From positions 19,789,054-19,853,053 of the forward strand of contig NC_092562.1 of assembly GCF_037975245.1 (NCBI RefSeq): a stretch of DNA of 64,000 nt, read 5' to 3'. Below the pieces are notes generated by a model. That model saw only the letters and a program-made list of their open reading frames with translations. It searched no databases and was not told where the DNA came from. Made by a program: the position numbers and the translations under genes. Of the stretch, positions 21,647-29,013 are shown one piece after another. Source of the stretch: Apostichopus japonicus (taxonomy: Eukaryota; Echinodermata; Holothuroidea; Aspidochirotida; Stichopodidae). Every line of letters starts with the position of its first letter. Within the stretch, counting starts at the first letter, position 1.

Positions 21647-24059
21647 ACGATGAGTGGAGGAAACGTTAGGAAACGTACTTTTAGAGCTAAAAGAAATCAG
21701 GTTGTGAAGGAATCTCAATATCAAACCAAAGACTTCTCTAATTATATTTTTAAACTTGTGTTCGTTTCCTTCCTTTCAATATGTATCTATTCTTGTTTCT
21801 TAGTAATTGAGTAAAGTTTTAATAAAAAAATATATAAACATAAATTTAAATGATACATGCAAAAGAAAAAAAAAAGATTGGTACACAATTTTGGAATGTT
21901 AAGAACAAAATTAAAATGTACTGTTTCTTACCGACGTCACACGACTTTCCAGCTATTGTATGAATGACTGAAAGAGATAATAATAAATGAAGAAGAATGA
22001 CTGGCTGAATTATTTTCGCACCAAAATGCCATCATATTTCCTTGAGCTGCATACATACATAAAAAGAGCTATTTTCTATGAAAATTTGAATGTCGCGTTC
22101 TTTAATTTCATTAATGTTGCTTTTACTATCTTGTTTTTTCACTTCTAGCGATAAATAAAGGAAAAGGCACGTGTTCTATTCATAAAATGCTTTATGCAAA
22201 CATTTTCTATTGAATTATAACACTTTTTGTTCATTTATGTCTTCCGTATGGTTACACAGACAATTACAGCGATATCATCAAGGCAAGTAATATTGCGATG
22301 ACACGGAGGCGGGGGCGGGGGGGGGGGGGTTCTTGCTCCTCCACTGCTAAACTCACTCCCCCCCCCCTCCCTCATCTTCACAACAAGAAACTAAGTATAT
22401 CTTTAGATACTCTTAGACAAAGCACGAAACTGTTACCGATATTATATTCATGGAATGTTACTATGTTTTTCTTGTCTAGGTATAGCACGTAGGTTATTGT
22501 CAAACTATGGGTAAGGTATACTCAAAATATAACTCTATGAGTCTGTTTGAAAGCTATTTCAATCTCATTCAGTAAACATATGTATTTACCGTACTGTATG
22601 TCTGTATGTGTAGGCCTACATCATGTCTGTGTGGTCTGATGTTAAAAACCATTGACAAACATTAAACTGGCAAATAAAACTTTCCTCTTGCAACGTTTCA
22701 CCAAGCTGCTAGTGTATGTGCCCTGGTCCCGAGATCACAAGGAAAATTTAGATTCCGATAGGCCACCTATATATATACCTCTCAAAATGAAGTAGTTTTG
22801 CCCTGTTCACCATGCACATAAAGACCTGTACATCTCACATAAAATATCACTTAAATCAAGACATATTTTATGTTTTATGAAATAAATTTATCCTTGTCCT
22901 GTGGTCTATGACCAACTTAAGCATGTATACCAGCTATATAGACATCTTTTTGAAACGTTGCAAGATTTTCACAGAGTCAATGACTCTTAAAATCAGACCA
23001 GGTAGTCATGATGTACACAATAAATTTACATACAGTAAATCTGTAAAAAAAAATCAAATAAAATCCCATGTGAATCAAAAACCTTGTTGTTAGAGAGAAC
23101 AAATGGAAATGGCTTCGAATTTATAGCTTCAGGTCACATAATGTCATGTCGTCTCTACTAATTGACCAATCCAGCCCGTAGCCTTGTTTTGAGCCACACC
23201 TGATCATTAAGGCGAGGTGAGGAGGTATGTAGCATGTGTCGTATACCATGGTGTCCTGGGTATACCGTGAAACCAGGAAACATGGAATGTTTTTTTCTTC
23301 ATGTACAGCTCCAAAAGTGTTAAATCATACGTTGACATAGATAAAGGACATAGATAAAAGGAAATAGGTAAAAGGTAAAAGATAAAAGGACAAAAGAACA
23401 AGGGGACAAAAGGACAAAAAGGACATATATAAAGGACATAAAGAGATAAAAAAGACATTGAAAGGACGTTGACAAAGATAAAGGACATAGATAAAGAAAT
23501 AGACAAAGATAAAGGTCTTACGGATAGAAAAGATATATTCAAGTTACGTTTAAATTCTGACGGTATTGACTAACGTTATACAGTGGCGTAGGAAGGCACT
23601 TTTGAGTGGGGGGGCTGAAGACTGATGGCCGGCCTGGGGGAGGGGTCTAAGGGGAGGGGGTGTCCCCCTCCCTTTTGGAAATTTTTGCATTTCCAGGTGG
23701 CCTCAGATGCAATTTGGTGCAATATAGCACACTTCAACACCCACTCCATTTTGTAAACTTAATTTTGTATTTTCACCTGGCCTTAGATGCAATTTGGTGC
23801 TCCAAATGAGATTTTTTATCTCATTTGGAAATGAAAAAGGGGTTTTCGGACTTGCGAAGCGGGGGGCGGAATGATACTTCCGCCCCTCCACATTTTTTAC
23901 TGGGGGGGCTGGCGCCCCCAGCCCCCCCCCGGTTCCTACGCCCTTGACGTTATATATACATTCGATAATATATGACAAAAAGATCTTATTAAAGCGTAAC
24001 AGTGTATACTTACCTATGCACATAGAAATAAAATGAAGGCAGAAATATCCCAGTTCCAT
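626..24059 (-). CDS. FN3-repeat secreted or receptor protein, 5' part (21 exons, 3' end outside the window)
   Basis: The exons join in frame to about 1016 codons: signal peptide, a short linker, then FN3 domains 1-9 complete and the first half of domain 10. Exons, 5' to 3': 24059-24014, 21967-21932, 20682-20606, 19716-19479, 19016-18943, 17938-17692, 17128-17034, 16269-16047, 15240-15164, 13604-13355, 13194-13118, 12613-12370, 11506-11430, 7192-6946, 5626-5550, 4988-4745, 4185-4109, 3540-3297, 2715-2639, 1239-996, 702-626. Every junction is GT-AG and keeps frame: phase 1 between domains, phase 0 inside each domain. The protein is extracellular, at least in its N-terminal part. Whether a membrane segment or a cytoplasmic enzyme domain follows cannot be seen. 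FN3 arrays of this kind occur in receptor tyrosine phosphatases and adhesion receptors, but no ligand or orthologue can be named. The introns carry tRNA genes, SINEs and minisatellites. Confidence 0.85.
996..2715 (-). CDS. FN3 domain 9 (exons 2715-2639 and 1239-996)
   Basis: The first half reads KPSIAPTIKSVSRLKN...VTWK. The second half has LSCNPLLGYDILIYWW and LTMCTEYNVSATARNFVG. The intron between the halves contains the 21/15-bp minisatellite at 1502-1993. Confidence 0.85.
1502..1993. repeat. Minisatellite: 17 units of 21 bp, then 9 units of 15 bp
   Basis: Seventeen near-perfect copies of ATGTCACAACCACAGCAGTCG (positions 1502-1858) are followed by nine copies of the same unit lacking ACCACA or an equivalent 6-base piece (1859-1993), one with a single change. 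Both units are multiples of three and stop-free in several frames, which creates long spurious open frames on both strands. It lies inside the intron splitting FN3 domain 9. Confidence 0.95.
2735..2915. repeat. Dispersed repeat copy 1 with a long inverted repeat
   Basis: A segment AAACTGTTAGCAAACTGCTT...CCTGTGTAA is followed by two arms around a centre near 2857. The left arm holds GACGTTTAGATCCTAGCAGG and the right arm its near reverse complement, ending in GGATCGAAACGTC. A second copy lies at 49025-49160. The terminal motif is of the kind often seen at ends of Penelope-like retroelements; that assignment is inference. Only a terminal fragment is present. Confidence 0.6.
3297..4185 (-). CDS. 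FN3 domain 8 (exons 4185-4109 and 3540-3297)
   Basis: The first half reads APTEAPKILSVVSKED...VSWK. The second half has LQCSPDKGYRFVIYY and LQPCTDYIITVAVINAVG. Donors are GTAAGT in both exons. The intron between the halves contains a SINE 3' tail at about 3740-3812. Confidence 0.85.
3740..3812 (+). mobile_element. SINE 3' tail fragment
   Basis: The sequence TAATGCGCTATATAAATAAA followed by a TAATATTATTATTATT simple tail is the usual 3' end of deuterostome tRNA-derived SINEs. No promoter head is recognised upstream, so this is a 5'-truncated copy inside the intron of FN3 domain 8. Confidence 0.55.
4745..5626 (-). CDS. FN3 domain 7 (exons 5626-5550 and 4988-4745)
   Basis: The first half reads KPKSGPEITSVVRSLD...VNWK. 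The second half has LQCDPVLGYNFTIYY and LTSCTEYHVTMSVTNFAG. The last donor is GTTTGT, a weaker match than its siblings, placed there because it keeps phase 1 into domain 8. Confidence 0.83.
5985..6245. repeat. Degenerate minisatellite built on CACTGGTACA
   Basis: About 250 bases of imperfect units such as CATCACTGGTACACCATTGG. Unit length drifts around 12-14 bases. It directly precedes the 20-bp minisatellite on the plus strand, and both lie in the intron after FN3 domain 6. Confidence 0.8.
6278..6915. repeat. 20-bp minisatellite, about 32 units
   Basis: Tandem copies of CAGATACTCAGAGCTATAAT with frequent G/C exchange at one position and occasional one-base indels. It ends about 30 bases from the donor of the FN3 exon 7192-6946. 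Confidence 0.93.
6946..11506 (-). CDS. FN3 domain 6 (exons 11506-11430 and 7192-6946)
   Basis: The first half (77 bases) reads NPEIAPKIKSIAPIKR...LVTWT. The second half has LHCNPKKGYIFHIYY and LKGCTEYSVSMSVDN. The 4.2 kb intron between the halves holds the four tRNA-Leu genes. A 20-bp minisatellite starts about 30 bases beyond the donor at 6945. Confidence 0.85.
7727..7808 (+). tRNA. tRNA-Leu(AAG), copy 1
   Basis: This is an 82-base cloverleaf: acceptor GGTAGCG paired with CGCTGCC (one G-T), D arm with AGCGGTCTAA loop, anticodon stem CTGGT/ACCAG with loop TTAAGGC (anticodon AAG), the long variable arm expected of tRNA-Leu, T arm with GGTTCGAATCC, discriminator A. There is no intron and CCA is not encoded. 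A TTTT run follows about 10 bases downstream as the Pol III stop. It is on the opposite strand to the host FN3 gene. Confidence 0.97.
8332..8413 (+). tRNA. tRNA-Leu(AAG), copy 2
   Basis: Identical in all 82 bases to copy 1, 605 bases downstream of it. The 5' flank (GATGAGTATTTGTTCGTCTA) and 3' flank with TTTT are also conserved, showing that the whole gene unit was duplicated. Confidence 0.97.
9044..9125 (+). tRNA. tRNA-Leu(AAG), copy 3
   Basis: Identical in sequence to copies 1 and 2, 712 bases after copy 2, with the same conserved flanks and a TTTT stop. Confidence 0.97.
9766..9847 (+). tRNA. tRNA-Leu(AAG), copy 4
   Basis: Identical to the other copies, 722 bases after copy 3. The 3' flank starts to diverge after about 40 bases, marking the edge of the array. 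The stop signal is TTTTT. Confidence 0.97.
10330..10402. repeat. (TA)n microsatellite
   Basis: About 72 bases of uninterrupted TA in the intron of FN3 domain 6. The surrounding 9.9-11.4 kb holds no gene that I can support. Confidence 0.95.
12370..13194 (-). CDS. FN3 domain 5 (exons 13194-13118 and 12613-12370)
   Basis: The first half (77 bases) reads KPDIPPKILSVEKVPG...LVTWE. The second half has LHCDPSKGYGYRIYY and LHECTEYSISMTVINIAE. The short intron contains a (TA)n tract at about 13018-13052. The donor after domain 5 is GTGAGT. Confidence 0.85.
13018..13052. repeat. (TA)n microsatellite
   Basis: About 35 bases of TA in the intron between the halves of FN3 domain 5. Confidence 0.9.
13355..15240 (-). 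CDS. FN3 domain 4 (exons 15240-15164 and 13604-13355)
   Basis: The first half (77 bases) reads KPDNPPTLTSLAALEG...LKWE. The second half has LKCPASLGFKFIIHY and LHRCTEYELAIGVVNAVG. The intron between the halves holds a tRNA-derived SINE (14.3-14.7 kb), a decayed hAT-like segment and a 22-base G run near 14056. Confidence 0.82.
13684..13975. mobile_element. Decayed hAT-like non-autonomous element (tentative)
   Basis: One end reads CCAGGCGTGGATCCAG and the other ends CCAAGATCCGTCACTTAG; the ends are imperfectly inverted. A C-rich run follows the first end, as in related elements of this window. No convincing target-site duplication is seen. Confidence 0.35.
14290..14712 (-). mobile_element. tRNA-derived SINE
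   Basis: Read on the minus strand it begins GGGGGCATTGTGGTCAAGTA, with an A-box-like TGGTCAAGTAGTTAAGG and a B-box-like GGTTCATGTCC about 40 bases further on. The body has the common CTTGGGCAAGGCACTTTA motif. The head is clearly tRNA-like. The 3' end is set approximately at the T-rich run near 14290. Confidence 0.7.
15640..15945 (-). mobile_element. tRNA-derived SINE with a TAA-type tail
   Basis: On the minus strand a B-box-like GGTTCTATACC lies near 15900. The body ends in GGTCGCTCAAAGCGTCG and the tail is a TAATAATAT simple repeat (15628-15690). The CTCAAAGCG motif near the 3' end recalls the 3' ends of deuterostome SINEs. It lies in the intron before FN3 domain 4. Confidence 0.6.
16047..17128 (-). 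CDS. FN3 domain 3 (exons 17128-17034 and 16269-16047)
   Basis: The first half is the longest of its class (95 bases): APSAITTSPQITSIT... ending in FIEWE. The second half has VVCAYSFVIYAKA and LEHCTVYEVYMKAKN. The segment between the Cys and the Tyr strand is shortened compared with the other repeats. The cysteine pair is kept. Confidence 0.8.
17692..19016 (-). CDS. FN3 domain 2 (exons 19016-18943 and 17938-17692)
   Basis: The first half reads DPTKSPVLKKVV...RATWS (74 bases, one codon shorter than most siblings). The second half has QCNPAKPFHYNLYY and LRPCTEYKVYMTISNYAE. The FN3 core Trp and the LxPxTxY-type motif are visible, with the cysteine pair. The donor after TTGPG is GTGAGT. Confidence 0.8.
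19273..19375. repeat. (CGGG)n microsatellite, about 25 units
   Basis: Pure GGGC/CGGG tetranucleotide repeat of about 100 bases in otherwise AT-rich intron DNA, between FN3 exons 19479 and 19016. The G-rich strand is the plus strand and could form G-quadruplexes. On the minus strand it is C-rich within the transcript. Confidence 0.95.
19479..20682 (-). CDS. FN3 domain 1 (exons 20682-20606 and 19716-19479)
   Basis: The first half begins EPTGKPRIVGTERVG and ends ...LIVDLD at a phase-0 intron. The second half carries the E/F-strand signature LTSCEQYFFTVKV and ends in phase 1. This is the most divergent repeat: the conserved Trp at the end of the first half is missing, and the usual C-x-P-x-x-G-Y motif is reduced to WPKCSSVPF. 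Both cysteines typical of this family are still present. It ends with an Asn-rich linker before domain 2. Confidence 0.7.
20700..21335. repeat. Diverged tandem duplication, about 315 bp
   Basis: Two copies share AGTTAGGAAGAAAGCC-like, TTGTCGTTTCTTCTKGCTTA-like, GATGTTATCTCT-like and CTGCTAGTKACTTTCTA-like segments in the same order: about 20700-21000 and 21013-21335. They lie in the intron between exon 2 and the first FN3 exon. No coding function is seen. Confidence 0.75.
21441..21512 (+). mobile_element. tRNA-like sequence, probable SINE head or tRNA pseudogene
   Basis: GCGTCCATAGCCTAGTGGTT (A box) and GGTTCGAATTC (B box) are at tRNA spacing. The acceptor arms GCGTCCA/TGGAGGC have one mismatch. 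The anticodon arm TCCGC/GCGGG has a six-base loop and the T stem is poor, so it is not a functional tRNA. A (TA)n tract follows at 21556. Confidence 0.6.
21556..21650. repeat. (TA)n microsatellite
   Basis: About 95 bases of TA with one interruption, directly after the tRNA-like sequence. It may have grown from the tail of a SINE. Confidence 0.93.
21932..21967 (-). CDS. FN3 protein exon 2: micro-exon completing the signal peptide
   Basis: This 36-base exon lies between acceptor CTCTTTCAG and donor GTAAGA and is phase 1 on both sides. It supplies the end of the signal peptide and the first mature residues (KSCDV). It has no homology to check on its own; the support is the splice sites and the preserved frame into the first FN3 exon. 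Confidence 0.65.
23322..23530. repeat. Degenerate A/G-rich repeat (AAAGGACATAGATA type)
   Basis: Purine-rich irregular tandem units such as AAAGGACATAGATAAAAGG and AAAGGACAAAAGGACA. It lies in the first intron of the FN3 gene. Confidence 0.8.
23581..23946. mobile_element. hAT-like non-autonomous element A (366 bp)
   Basis: It starts CAGTGGCGTAGGAA and ends TTCCTACGCCCTTG, inverted repeats with two mismatches. It is flanked by an exact 8-base duplication ACGTTATA at 23573-23580 and 23947-23954. An 8-base duplication and CA-starting ends fit the hAT superfamily. Inside are G-rich and C-rich runs and a repeated CTCAGATGCAATTTGGTGC-like segment. There is no transposase. It lies in intron 1 of the FN3 gene. 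Confidence 0.85.
24014..24059 (-). CDS. FN3 protein exon 1: start codon and signal peptide
   Basis: The ATG at 24059 reads MELGYFCLHFISMCI and then one base of the next codon before the donor GTAAGT. Joined to exon 2 (21967-21932, a 36-base exon reading IHTIAGKSCDV), it gives a typical hydrophobic secretion signal with a likely cleavage near the AG of TIAGKS. This separate start argues that the FN3 gene is distinct from the HYR/CUB gene upstream on the same strand. An alternative is that this is one of several first exons. A simple read-through of the donor runs into the hAT-like element at 23581-23946 and is not the protein. Confidence 0.75.
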
Positions 24060-26620
24060 GCCGTTGTAAAGAATAATATGAAATCAGCTATTCCAATATT
24101 ACTTCAAACTGTAATCGCTGGTGCAACACAACAGCCCCCCAAAAAATACACACAAAAAAATGTTTTTTTTTCGACCAGTGCTGTCGTCAAGCCGTGTCCT
24201 TTTATACAAAAATCTGGAACAGAAAAGCAATATCAAATATCAATATAAATCAGTCTCAATTTCCTACGTCATTTTTCTTCCATTGCTTTGGGGGTTGTTT
24301 TTGATCAATTTTCGAGTCCGATTTAGTGTGCTTTACACATTACTAGGTTGAAATGCATTTATTATAACGATGGCCGAAATGAAACCAAGTATCCCTCCGA
24401 TTTTAGAAAGCTTATCCATGTGTAATCCTCGTGAGTTGAATCAGATGATGTTGAAAACAACGGATGAAGTCATAATCCGACGCAGATCCTCCAAAGTGAT
24501 TCAATGGTGTCTTATTCCACACAGCAAAAACATCAAATAGTTTTGGAGTCTATAATGTAGAAGATAGTATCGACAAACACATCGACGAAACAGCTGTGAA
24601 GGTTCATTTGTTTTCCACTCTAGTTGACGGCTAATTTTGCCCTCTTTTTTCTTGTTTACTTTTCATGAAATCTTTACTTTTTAATGACATGTGACCATGA
24701 CGTAATGAAACATCATCTGTAAATTAAGAGTGAAATCCTTGAAAAATTGGTGATTGAAGATATGAAAACATTGACGGACTTTTCCATAGATTTCTGTCAG
24801 ACAATAATTTTTGAATGGTAAATATGTAGTTTGAGTTTTATGCACATTATTGACGTTGGACGTAAAATCCATCATTTATAATTGGCTACTCGACTTCCGA
24901 GTACTTTTCAGGTTTTTGTTGACATTTCGAAGGAACGTTTATAATTCACACTATTTATACATATGATTTCGACAGGTGGGGGATTTATTTCAACCCTTCT
25001 ATTCTATGACTGACACAAAAATTCCACGTGTAACACTCTATGAATGGCTACACCTTGTTACTATGTTGCTGTTATTTTGTTTTGTATGCAGTGTCCATGG
25101 ATTGCGTTTTCTGAATTGCTGATTTAGATCAATTAATTTAATTCAGACAAACTTTCATTGTGACTAAGCGTTCGATATTCCAGAGGGAGTTTGCAGGAGA
25201 GAGGATGGGTGTTGGGAGGGGCATGGGAGAGGGTTATTCATTTACTTATGTGTTGTTATTTGCAGAATTTACAGAAAACAGTTTTTTATGAATGGACAGT
25301 AGGGGAGAATTTTATAATTTCATGTAAAAAAAAAGTTACCTTTGAAAATTAAGATATACTTAGAAAGGTACCTTATTTCAATGAAAAAAGTTATGATCCT
25401 TTTACATTCAAGAAATTAAAAAGTGTTCATAATGTCACTTTTTGTGTTACACTTTGCTTTACACCATTGCTTTAAGCCTTCAGCCCTTATACAGCAGTTT
25501 CTTATAATCTTTAACGCCATACTGACTCAAACATACGGACAAATGTGACGAGAACAAATTTAGATCTCATGAAATTAATGTAATAGTTTACACTTTAAAT
25601 GAAGTTTAAAACGGTACGGTAGATCTTAACGTCATGTAAAGTAACACTTATGTCTTACATGCGTTGTAATATAAAGGAGTTCGTGTTCATTTAGAGATAA
25701 AAACTATACAACTATAGAAACTTTATGTACCCTTTGCGATGTAACCGTAAAATGGTGACGTAAACCTGGACATAAGGCTAGGTATCCAGTGGTGGATTTA
25801 GGGAAGAGTTCCAGAACCGCATCAACCATCCTCTCGCTTCCTCCCACCCACCCCCCCCCCCCGCCCCGGCCACACACACACACATTTCCAATATTTTGGA
25901 CATAACGATTACGACATTGCTAAAAAGTTATAGCGGACACATCTTTAGCACGCTTTGCGCGCGTGCATTCTTTACGTTTTACATAAGGTCAGCTCATGGC
26001 AATCAGCAGCAACAAAGAAATAAGACCACGTAGTCTGAAATCCTGGCATATTGCAATGTATTAGTTTACCAATTTTTCAAGTGCACATTGGTGTTTGACT
26101 TCATCCATTTCTCAGATATGTTGCTTATATGAGGTTAAAGAAAAATATTAATCATGTAAAAATATCATTTTATTTAATAAAACAATGGATTATCTTCGAA
26201 TTCTCTATCGATGTAATCATCAATTTTGACTTCAAGTCGCATTCTGTTATATGCATATTAGGTGAATATCCTAAAACCTGATGGATTACCTATAAAAGCA
26301 ATGCATCCAATCTAACACTTTTGTAGGGGGGGGGGGGGTCTTCGGGAGACAGTGTGTGTGGATGGGGTAGAGAATGGTGATATTGACATTTCAAAGACGG
26401 TCCCTAAAAACAGGCTACCCCAAACTATGTAATGAACCCTCCCTTGTTCCTTCTGTTTGAAGCTATATAGTTTTTCATACCATCCTAATATTTGTTACAT
26501 TTTAATAAATGAAACCGAGTTGATACATTTTATACATGCAACTGTTTATCTTGCTATCAGCGACTGAATGTATGTCTTCAGAACTGTAAATATTAAAATC
26601 AATCAATATAAATATACCCC

Positions 26621-27225
26621 CTGTATCAATAAAATGAAATTCTAGATTTGTTTGTCAACAAAGATTGTCGTCAAAACATAAAACAGTAAATATTTACAGT
26701 TGAATACTCTGCCCTGGTTTGCATATAGGCCTATATAGTTCAGCTGTTGTGGTTGGTTAAAGTTGATTGAAGGAGGCGTAAAGGAGTGAGTATAGGCCAA
26801 ATTTTAGTCATGTGACGTAATTCATCATATCGCGTGCGTGGTGAACTGAGCTGCAGTGTGAGTGTTTGTTCGCAAATCAAATATTTCTCCACTGTTGTTT
26901 GTTTGGCAGCCTGCATCTCCTAGGGCGACGAACAAGTTCTGATTCCTTCCAAATGAAAGGTTGTTTGGGTTGGGGATTGTGCCAGGGCGTTCCTTTTTTG
27001 TATCAAGAAAATGAAATTTTAGATTTGTTTGTCAACAAAGGTTGTCGTCAGAACATAAAACAGTAAATATTTACAGTTTTTAATACTCTGCCCTGGTTTG
27101 CATATAGGCCTACAGTTCAACTGGTGTGGTTGGTTAAAGCTGATTGAATGAGGCAACGAGCAAATTTTGATTCCTTCCAAATGAAAGGTGCTTGGGATGG
27201 GGATTGTGGGACGTTCCTTTTTCTC
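26621..27225. repeat. Tandem duplication, period about 378 bp, second copy shorter
   Basis: CTGTATCAATAAAATGAAAT at 26620 recurs as TTGTATCAAGAAAATGAAAT near 27000. Both are followed by the same GTTTGTCAACAAAG...CTCTGCCCTGGTTTGCATATAGG order. The later GATTCCTTCCAAATGAAAGG segment also recurs (26940 and 27170). The second copy lacks about 150 bases of the middle. Confidence 0.85.
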
Positions 27226-28294
27226 CCTTTCATTTTTCTTTATTTCTTTGTTGTTATTTGTTGTTATTATTATTATTATTATTATTGGGGGGAAGTCAAC
27301 CAGAGAAGAGACTAATTTTGACTTAAAATTTGATTTACAAATTTAATTTTAAGTATTTTCTCCCGACCTGTTTATTAGTTTTTTATTTAAATTTTATTTG
27401 GTCTTGCACCTGGTATACTTCTAAATAGATTCTTTTGTTTACCAGCATACGTGTGTTAATACTTAAGTATAGACCTATATATCTACTACATATGGCGTAT
27501 TTCGCGATATCATATACCGTATATTAGGGTGAAAATGACCAAACAAACAGATGTCAAACCAACACTCGATAAAGAATATAGACCTAGGTTCGTTGAATAT
27601 ATAGGCTCGGTGAATAGTAAAAAAGCAAAGTCATGCGAATAATCTAATTAATCAACTATATTTCATTGTTTAGAACCTTGCCTGTTTCAGCACGGGTCGA
27701 TATGCAAATAAACAGGTACCAAAATAATAGAAATTTTGTTAAGTGACCAGATGCTTTTGAAGTATACAAGTAAACTAGCTTTCATCATGCGCTGTACTTT
27801 ACAACGATATCGAATACACGTATATTGTTCACAATCTTGTATCAATGAGTATACTATTGCTGAGAACATGATCAAAGTATAGATCAGGGAATTTCAAAAG
27901 GCGGGCCCATGGGGAAAAAATCCCGCCACCAAAGATTTCAATCCGCCGGTCCGCGCAAAGAAAGCAGCCCACAATATTGAACTTGATCTAGTATTCGGAT
28001 GCTTAAGGCCTTAACCCGCCCAAAACCGCTCGACTGATCACCACCGACTCCGAACTCGTCGTGACCTAGTTTTCGACTGGGTCGTGAAGATCTATGGTCT
28101 TACAACAATTCCCCGAACACTGGACGACTAATGGAGAGACACAATGACTGTCTTCTGTTAACAAACAAAAAACGGTTCTAGGTTAGGCTCCACATGTAGG
28201 CCTAGCTGTAGACTATAGCTCCCTAACAGCCTATACCCTACATACTGCTCGATAGTCAGAAATTGCTGAGACAATATGCATCGTCAAGCCCGCC

Positions 28295-29013
28295 GCGCAT
28301 ATGGCAAGCCATATGTGCAATATTTCGATAAACCGAGTTTATCGCCGTTAACCTCTGTTTTTCGATCAATAAACTCAGTGTATCGAATGGATAACCGTGT
28401 TTATCGCGATAAACTCAGTTTATCGAGCGAAAAGCAGGGTTACCTCGATAAACTAAGATTATCTGCGATAAACCGAGTTTATCAAATAGGAACTATGTTT
28501 TTCGCTCGATAAACTAAGTTTATCGATATTCTGTGTTTATCAATTCGATTAACTCTGTTTTTCGATATTTTAGCCCCCTAGATTTCGATAAACTCAGTTT
28601 ATCGACCGAAAAACACAGTTGTTCGATAATATGGCACGCCAAATATGCAATAATTCGATAAACCGAGTTTATCGCCGTAAACTCTGTTTTTCGATCGATA
28701 AACTATGTTTATCGATAACCTCTGTTTATCGCTCGATAAACCGAGTTTATCGAATCGGAACTATGTTTTTCGAACAAAAAGCATAGTTCCTCAAGAAAAT
28801 CTGATAAACTGAGTTTATCGACTCCAAAAACTTAGATTATCGATTTAGACACCTCACTTTTTTAACAACTCTGCTTTTCGCTCGATAAACTGAGTTTATC
28901 GCGAAAAACACGGTTATCCAGTCGATAAACTCAGTTTATCGATCGAAAAACAGAGTTTAACGGTGATAAACTCGGTTTATCGAATTATTGCACATTTGGC
29001 TTGCCATACGCGC
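28295..29013. mobile_element. Foldback-like element made of CGATAAAC hairpin modules
   Basis: About twelve copies of the short imperfect palindrome CGATAAACNNNGTTTATCG lie in some 700 bases, interleaved with CTCTGTTTTTCGATC or its reverse. The outer arms are inverted copies of each other. The left starts GCGCATATGGCAAGCCATAT and the right, read on the minus strand, starts GCGCGTATGGCAAGCCAAAT; both continue through GTGCAATA and the first palindrome. A third copy of the arm head lies inside near 28630. No target-site duplication and no coding sequence were found. Confidence 0.7.

Noticed and set aside
23703-24059. 118-codon frame beginning with the FN3 signal peptide
   Set aside because: It reads through a strong GTAAGT donor into a hAT-like element; the spliced reading continues in frame to the FN3 domains.
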